Shown here one piece after another: positions 60,367-64,000 of a DNA stretch of 64,000 nucleotides. The notes under the pieces were generated by a model, which was not told where the DNA came from, made no database searches, and saw only the letters and a list, made by a program, of their open reading frames with translations. The DNA lies in the NCBI GenBank assembly GCA_963699105.1, contig CAVOTI010000003.1, forward strand, positions 310,001 to 374,000, in the 5' to 3' direction. Both the position numbers and the translations under genes were made by a program. Source of the stretch: Bog-756 sp963699105 (GTDB taxonomy: Bacteria; Actinomycetota; Acidimicrobiia; Acidimicrobiales; RAAP-2). Each line of letters begins with the position of its first letter. Within the stretch, counting starts at the first letter, position 1.

Positions 60367-61738
60367 GATCGGCCGACACGGCGATCAGGTCCGGACCGTC
60401 GGCCCCGGTGACGAGGACATCGGCCAACGATCCGACGGCCAGCTCGGGGGGAAGCACGATGATCCCGTCGATCTCCGGTGCCTCGCGGTAGCTCCGGCCC
60501 TCGCCGGGCGCGTCCACTAGCACCTCCACCGTCGAACCGATGAGCTTCTCCCGTCTGGTGGCGGTGATGGCATCTTGGAGCTCGGTGCACTCGTCCATGC
60601 GCTCGGCCACCAGCTGGGCGGGAATCTGATCGGGAAGTTCGGCGGCGTAGGTACCCACCTCGGGGCTGAACGGGAAGAAGCCGACCCAGTCGAGCTCGGC
60701 CTCCTGTATCCACTCGAGGAGCCGGTCGTGGTCGGCCTCCGTCTCTCCCGGGTACCCGATGATGAACGACGATCGGAATGCCGCCGCCGGCTCGACGGCG
60801 CGGATCGACTGGATCCTGGACAGGAACCGGTCACCTTCGCCCCACCGGCGCATGCGTTTGAGAAGGGGTCGGGAGACGTGCTGCAAGGACAGGTCGAAGT
60901 ACGGCACGCCGGTGGCCAGAATGGCCTCGACCAGGGCGTCGTCGAGGGTGGACGGGTACAGGTAGAGCAACCGGGTCCGCCGCACCCGGGCCGATACCGC
61001 CACCACCAGCTCGACAATGGGTCGGACCCCTCCCCGAGCGGGTCCGTCGATGGAGGAACCGGTCCGACCGCTCGATCGGTCGAGGCCGAACGAGGAGAGG
61101 TCCTGGGCGACGAGCACGACCTCGTGGAGCGATCCCGTCGCGCCACCGAGCTGGTCCACCTCGGCCAGGATCGACTCGGCCGTCCTCGAGCGCTGTTTGC
61201 CCCGAAACGACGGAATGGCACAGAAGCCACAGTTGCGGTCACAACCCTCGGCCACTTTCACATAGGACCATGGGGCAGAAGTGAGGGGACGGGGCAGATT
61301 CAACAGGTCGAAGGAGGGAGCCCCGGTGTTGGCCCCGGACCGGTCGGGCTTGGGCCCGAGGGCGATCGGAGTGGTGGTGGGGGTGGGGGTGCCGCCCGTA
61401 CCGGCACCGACGGTGCCGACGAGCGCCGTCCCGAACGGCGCCACCAGGTCGACCTCGGGAAGGGCATCGGCCAGTTCGTCGCCGTAACGCTCGGCCATGC
61501 AGCCGGTGACCACCAATCGGGCCCCGGCTCGGCGACCGTCCGACAGGGCCAGCACGGTGTCGATCGACTCCTGTCGGGCCGCCTCGATGAAGGCACAGGT
61601 GTTGACCACCACCAGGTCGGCCTGGTCGGGGGCGGACGCAGCCTCCAAGCCCTCCAGGGTCAGGGTGCCCACCAATTTGTCCGAGTCGACCTGGTTCTTC
61701 GGACAGCCCAATGTCTCGATCCAATACCGCTCGGCCAC
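60335..61738 (-). CDS. rimO: Ribosomal protein uS12 methylthiotransferase RimO
   Basis: The 467-residue radical-SAM protein has the N-terminal MTTase domain with Cys12 (ETLGCPKNQVDSD), Cys48 (VVNTCAF) and Cys80 (VTGCMAERYGDEL) for the auxiliary cluster. The radical-SAM CxxxCxxC follows as Cys166, Cys170 and Cys173 (EGCDRNCGFCAIPSFRGKQR), and a TRAM-like C-terminus. ETLGCPKNQVDSD separates RimO from MiaB. A loop of about 45 Gly/Thr/Pro-rich residues between the two domains is longer than usual. The GTG start lies 6 nt after TAGATT (61745-61750), suggesting a leaderless transcript. It is the first gene of the rimO-pgsA-cinA operon. Confidence 0.95.
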   Translation of the reverse strand: MAERYWIETLGCPKNQVDSDKLVGTLTLEGLEAASAPDQADLVVVNTCAFIEAARQESIDTVLALSDGRRAGARLVVTGCMAERYGDELADALPEVDLVAPFGTALVGTVGAGTGGTPTPTTTPIALGPKPDRSGANTGAPSFDLLNLPRPLTSAPWSYVKVAEGCDRNCGFCAIPSFRGKQRSRTAESILAEVDQLGGATGSLHEVVLVAQDLSSFGLDRSSGRTGSSIDGPARGGVRPIVELVVAVSARVRRTRLLYLYPSTLDDALVEAILATGVPYFDLSLQHVSRPLLKRMRRWGEGDRFLSRIQSIRAVEPAAAFRSSFIIGYPGETEADHDRLLEWIQEAELDWVGFFPFSPEVGTYAAELPDQIPAQLVAERMDECTELQDAITATRREKLIGSTVEVLVDAPGEGRSYREAPEIDGIIVLPPELAVGSLADVLVTGADGPDLIAVSADRARPGWSPRR

Positions 61739-61904
61739 CAGGACAATCTACCGGTGCACGGGTAGCCGGTGGCCCTCGCCACGCCGGGCCCCTCGGCGGC
61801 GGCGTCCCGCAGTGCCCCCACGTGCGCATACCAACCCCAGAAACTGGAGGTGGCCTAGCCGGGTGAAGGTTCAGTCGTCGGCGATGCCCAGGGACACCAC
61901 AGAG

Positions 61905-61993
61905 CGGAGAGGGAGGGATTTGAACCCTCGGACCCAGTTACCCAGGTCAACTCATTAGCAGTGAGTCCGATTCGGCCGCTCTCGCACCTCTCC
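61905..61993 (-). tRNA. tRNA-Ser (anticodon GCT)
   Basis: On the minus strand 89 nt fold into a class II tRNA. The acceptor stem pairs GGAGAGG with CCTCTCC and is followed by discriminator G. The anticodon arm CTCACTGCTAATGAG gives anticodon GCT (61957-61959 on the plus strand), reading AGC/AGU codons. A long variable arm follows, and the T arm is GAGGG-TTCAAAT-CCCTC. The long variable arm and the anticodon define tRNA-Ser. CCA is not encoded. Confidence 0.95.
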
Positions 61994-62026
61994 GTACCTG
62001 ATCAGAGGCACTTTTTGCTGTCTACC

Positions 62027-62038
62027 GTCTGATCAGAC
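62027..62038. repeat. 12-bp perfect palindrome near the tRNA-Ser gene
   Basis: GTCTGATCAGAC is a perfect palindrome at 62027-62038. Its core CTGATCAGA also occurs 30 bp earlier (61999-62007), just beyond the 5' end of the tRNA gene. The paired sites next to an integrase relic could be binding sites or recombination-site remnants. Confidence 0.6.
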
Positions 62039-62120
62039 TGTCGCCATGTCCCAATCCTGTCCTAATCCCGTCAACGTGGTCGTTGTCAGACGGACCACTA
62101 TCAGGAGACAGGACAAGAAC

Positions 62121-62391
62121 ATGACTCGGCAAGCATACGGCAGTGGATCAATGACTGAACGCCAACCAGGCGTTTGGCGTCTGCGCGTGCATGGTCGACG
62201 GCAAGCGAGTGCGGCAGACGTTCCGAGGCACAGGGTCCGCGGTGTGAAAGCACCTGGGCAACTCGGATGTGCAGCCAGCAACCCGGCCAAGAGGTATGCG
62301 CACCCTTGGCGACATACTGGACGAGTGGATGAGCTTTCAGGAGTCTCGGCGTCGGGCACCTGAGATCCTCGATGAGAACCGGCGGGGGTGA
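62121..62391 (+). pseudogene. Truncated and frameshifted phage-type integrase N-terminus
   Basis: An ATG with AGGAG about 15 nt before it starts MTRQAYGSGSMTERQPGVWR, the usual N-terminal beta-sheet of actinobacterial tyrosine integrases. After a frame change, MVDGKRVRQTFRGTGSAV continues the sheet, and another frame gives MRTLGDILDEWMSFQESRRR, APEILDENRR, the start of the SAM-like core-binding domain, before a stop at 62391. The catalytic domain is absent. With several breaks and a missing C-terminus this is a real relic. Its nearness to tRNA-Ser suggests a former integrated element. Confidence 0.65.
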
Positions 62392-62519
62392 ACCTCGAGG
62401 AAGTATCCGCCGGGCCCGGCACTAAAGGGGATGTGCTGGGACAGGCGGATAGTTGCCCGGCTCCTGCCCATCCGTCGGCCCAGTTGACAACCTTTGGTGT
62501 GCGACCGACGACTGTATGG

Positions 62520-62861
62520 TCACCGTATCTGGCGACAGCACCCTGATTCGGACGATGAATCCCCCGGCCGGATAAAGCGCTGTGTCGTCCGGTAGATACG
62601 TACCGGCAAGCGCCTCTCACGCTCTGCTAAAAGCCGTCGCCTCAGTCGAAGCTGCTTGGACTGGGCGATCTCAAGGGCGGCAGGGCAGGCCTGTAGCTGT
62701 CGCATGTACATTCTGGCGGTTCGCCGCTCTTCCAACAGCGGTCCTTCCCACCAACCCGCTTCGAGAGGGTTTGACTCGAAGCAAGCGTGGCTACCGAGTT
62801 GGTCACCGAGAAGCTCGTGGAGGGCGGTCAGACGGCTCGGCGTCCGTTTGGTCAAGTGCAC
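62520..62861 (-). CDS. Hypothetical protein in the accessory segment
   Basis: The 113-residue frame starts MHLTKRTPSRLTALHELLGD and is rich in Arg, Leu and Glu, with a long helix-like part (LEERRTARMYMRQLQACPAA, LRLRRRLLAERERRLPVRIY). There is no membrane helix or known motif. The codon pattern is less GC-biased than in the core genes, which fits imported DNA. It may be a fragment. Overlapping plus-strand frames look less likely. Confidence 0.35.
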   Translation of the reverse strand: MHLTKRTPSRLTALHELLGDQLGSHACFESNPLEAGWWEGPLLEERRTARMYMRQLQACPAALEIAQSKQLRLRRRLLAERERRLPVRIYRTTQRFIRPGDSSSESGCCRQIR

Positions 62862-62920
62862 AGGCTCGATCGACGGTGACTCAGCACCGGACCAGCTTTC
62901 AAACCTCTGGGTGTCTGCGC

Positions 62921-63475
62921 TCAGCAGTTGGCGAGGCCGGTGACCACGATCGCCGATTCCGAATAGGAAATGGGGGCGACGGCGGTTCCGAACACTGCTC
63001 TGTCTACAACCGCTACCGTGCGTTTGATCACAAGCGTTCCGCGGCCGCTCCAGAGGAGGGGCCTGGCTCCGCTGACGATCACCTTGTCACTGCCATCCCC
63101 GTTGAGGTTCAGGCGAACGGACTTGCCGTCACTGCTAGTCCCGGTCAACAGCATATGAGTCAACGGTCCCACCTGGGAGCAGTGCAGCGAGCTGAGGGTC
63201 GCGGTGACGCCACCGGTCAGTATGAATCTGGCTTCACGTGTTCCCCTCTTAGGGGCTGCTCTGGTGGTACTCGTTGACGTCTGGATCCTGGTTGTCGTAG
63301 TCGTCGATGCAAGCACCGTCGTGGTGGTGGTAGCCGATGTCTGGACCCTGACCGTCGACGGGGTCGAAGTGGCTGGACCTGAAGAGCACGCAGCTAGCCC
63401 CGCGCCGCTCAGCCAGACAGTAGCGATTAGTGCGGCACGGCGAGCCGCACGTCGAAGCACGAGGGAGTGCAGCAC
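62921..63475 (-). CDS. Putative lipoprotein with Thr-rich linker
   Basis: The 184-residue protein has a basic head (MLHSLVLRRAARRAALIATV), a hydrophobic run and a lipobox (SGAGLAACSSG). A Thr/Ser-rich linker of about 45 residues follows (TSATTTTTVLASTTTTTRIQ), then a ~100-residue globular part with FILTGGVTATLSSLHCSQVG, LNLNGDGSDKVIVSG and VAPISYSESAIVVTGLANC. The globular part looks like a beta-sandwich but I do not recognise a family. It should be lipid-anchored outside the membrane. Confidence 0.65.
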   Translation of the reverse strand: MLHSLVLRRAARRAALIATVWLSGAGLAACSSGPATSTPSTVRVQTSATTTTTVLASTTTTTRIQTSTSTTRAAPKRGTREARFILTGGVTATLSSLHCSQVGPLTHMLLTGTSSDGKSVRLNLNGDGSDKVIVSGARPLLWSGRGTLVIKRTVAVVDRAVFGTAVAPISYSESAIVVTGLANC

Positions 63476-64000
63476 GACAACCCTCCTAGGTTTCGTCAGC
63501 TGTCGTCACCTTGGCGAACTGACGCTACATCACAGCCAGTGCTCACGCCGGATCAGATGGTTGTTTCGAAGCGGCGCCGCTGAGCCTACCTGCAACCCGT
63601 CGGCTTCCCTCGCCGATGTGAAAAGCGGGGCTCCGAGCGCAATCCCACCGGACGAGTCTCGCAGTCGTGAGCGAACGCTGCACCGCAACCGGCTCGACGG
63701 CAAAGCGGTACAAGCCGGTCAAGTCCACCACCCAATGTGCCGCTCACAACAATCGGCCGCGGGTCACGGCAGTCTGCGAAACCATGGGAAATCGAAGCCG
63801 GGGCAGTGGTTGCGCCTTCGAAGTGCCGTGTTGAGCCCACCGCGGATCCCTCTTCGAGCCAGGAAGAAGAGGCGCTTTGGTTAGTTGAGCGGTCTGGAGG
63901 AAAGACGCACCTAGTAGGTCCACAAAGTCCCCTTTCGGTGCATCACCCCTTTCGAACACCTGGCCAATCAAGGCGACGCCGTCGCGGTAACCATGCTGTG
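63476..64000. other. End of window, no confident gene
   Basis: Short frames exist on both strands (for example 63744-63971 minus, 75 residues, and 63543-63731 minus, 62 residues), but none has recognisable motifs or a good ribosome site. The sequence is less GC-biased than the core region, as in the rest of the segment after the tRNA. Confidence 0.4.

Overview
The window is high-GC DNA with actinobacterial traits: GTG and occasional TTG starts, many 4-nt gene overlaps, putative leaderless genes, a rimO-pgsA-cinA-recA neighbourhood, a CGAAC-N4-GTTCG LexA box, and DUF3054, DUF6328, PadR-pair and CCWPGC-type YdeI families. This fits a chromosome of Actinomycetota, plausibly class Acidimicrobiia. 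The class is an inference; no rRNA or other decisive marker is present.

Layout. 1-8.6 kb: partial SDR epimerase, PadR regulator with membrane partner, GlxA-type regulator with a DJ-1 protein, DUF427 protein, adenosine deaminase-like enzyme, GNAT, and an ABC-2 exporter with a frame-broken permease. 8.6-20.3 kb: a stress block built round a SigB/SigF-family sigma factor. It has an RsbV-like STAS and an RsbW-like ATPase in the sigma operon, a second STAS/ATPase pair, a third free ATPase and two PP2C (RsbU-like) phosphatases. Mixed in are probable target genes (CsbD, small hydrophobic protein, DUF6328, YihY/BrkB). Seven GNNT-N15/16-GGGTAG-like promoters lie in this block, which suggests a local regulon read by the local sigma factor. 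20.9-28.4 kb: signalling genes (EAL-DICT, PAS-PAS histidine kinase with a receiver, PAS/pseudo-receiver/LuxR protein, GAF-GGDEF-EAL), so c-di-GMP turnover sits next to the stress block.

28.4-44.4 kb: accessory and metabolic genes. These are a secreted Pro/Ala-rich protein, phospholipase C-like phosphoesterase, glutamine amidotransferase, XRE-cupin regulator with M24 peptidase, APC permease behind an AT-rich leader and followed by a strong hairpin, class III nucleotidyl cyclase, GH114-type secreted protein, HemK-like methyltransferase, YHYH lipoprotein, universal stress protein, VOC protein and an acetyl-CoA hydrolase/transferase. 44.6-53.6 kb: phosphofructokinase, GAPDH, aquaglyceroporin, formylglycine-generating enzyme, two divergent citrate synthases (one with an HTH domain, one with CBS domains), a SnoaL-like protein and an LLM oxidoreductase. 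53.7-61.7 kb: a Tat-type dimethylformamidase-like protein, then recA, DUF3048, cinA, pgsA and rimO. 61.9-64 kb: tRNA-Ser(GCT), a decayed integrase and poorly recognised ORFs, which look like the edge of an integrated element.

Six recognisable genes are each broken by one frame change, usually in a short homopolymer. They are marked as frameshifted pseudogenes, but base-level assembly error is an equally good explanation. A winged-helix regulator (24.56-24.83 kb) and the integrase carry several breaks and look truly decayed.
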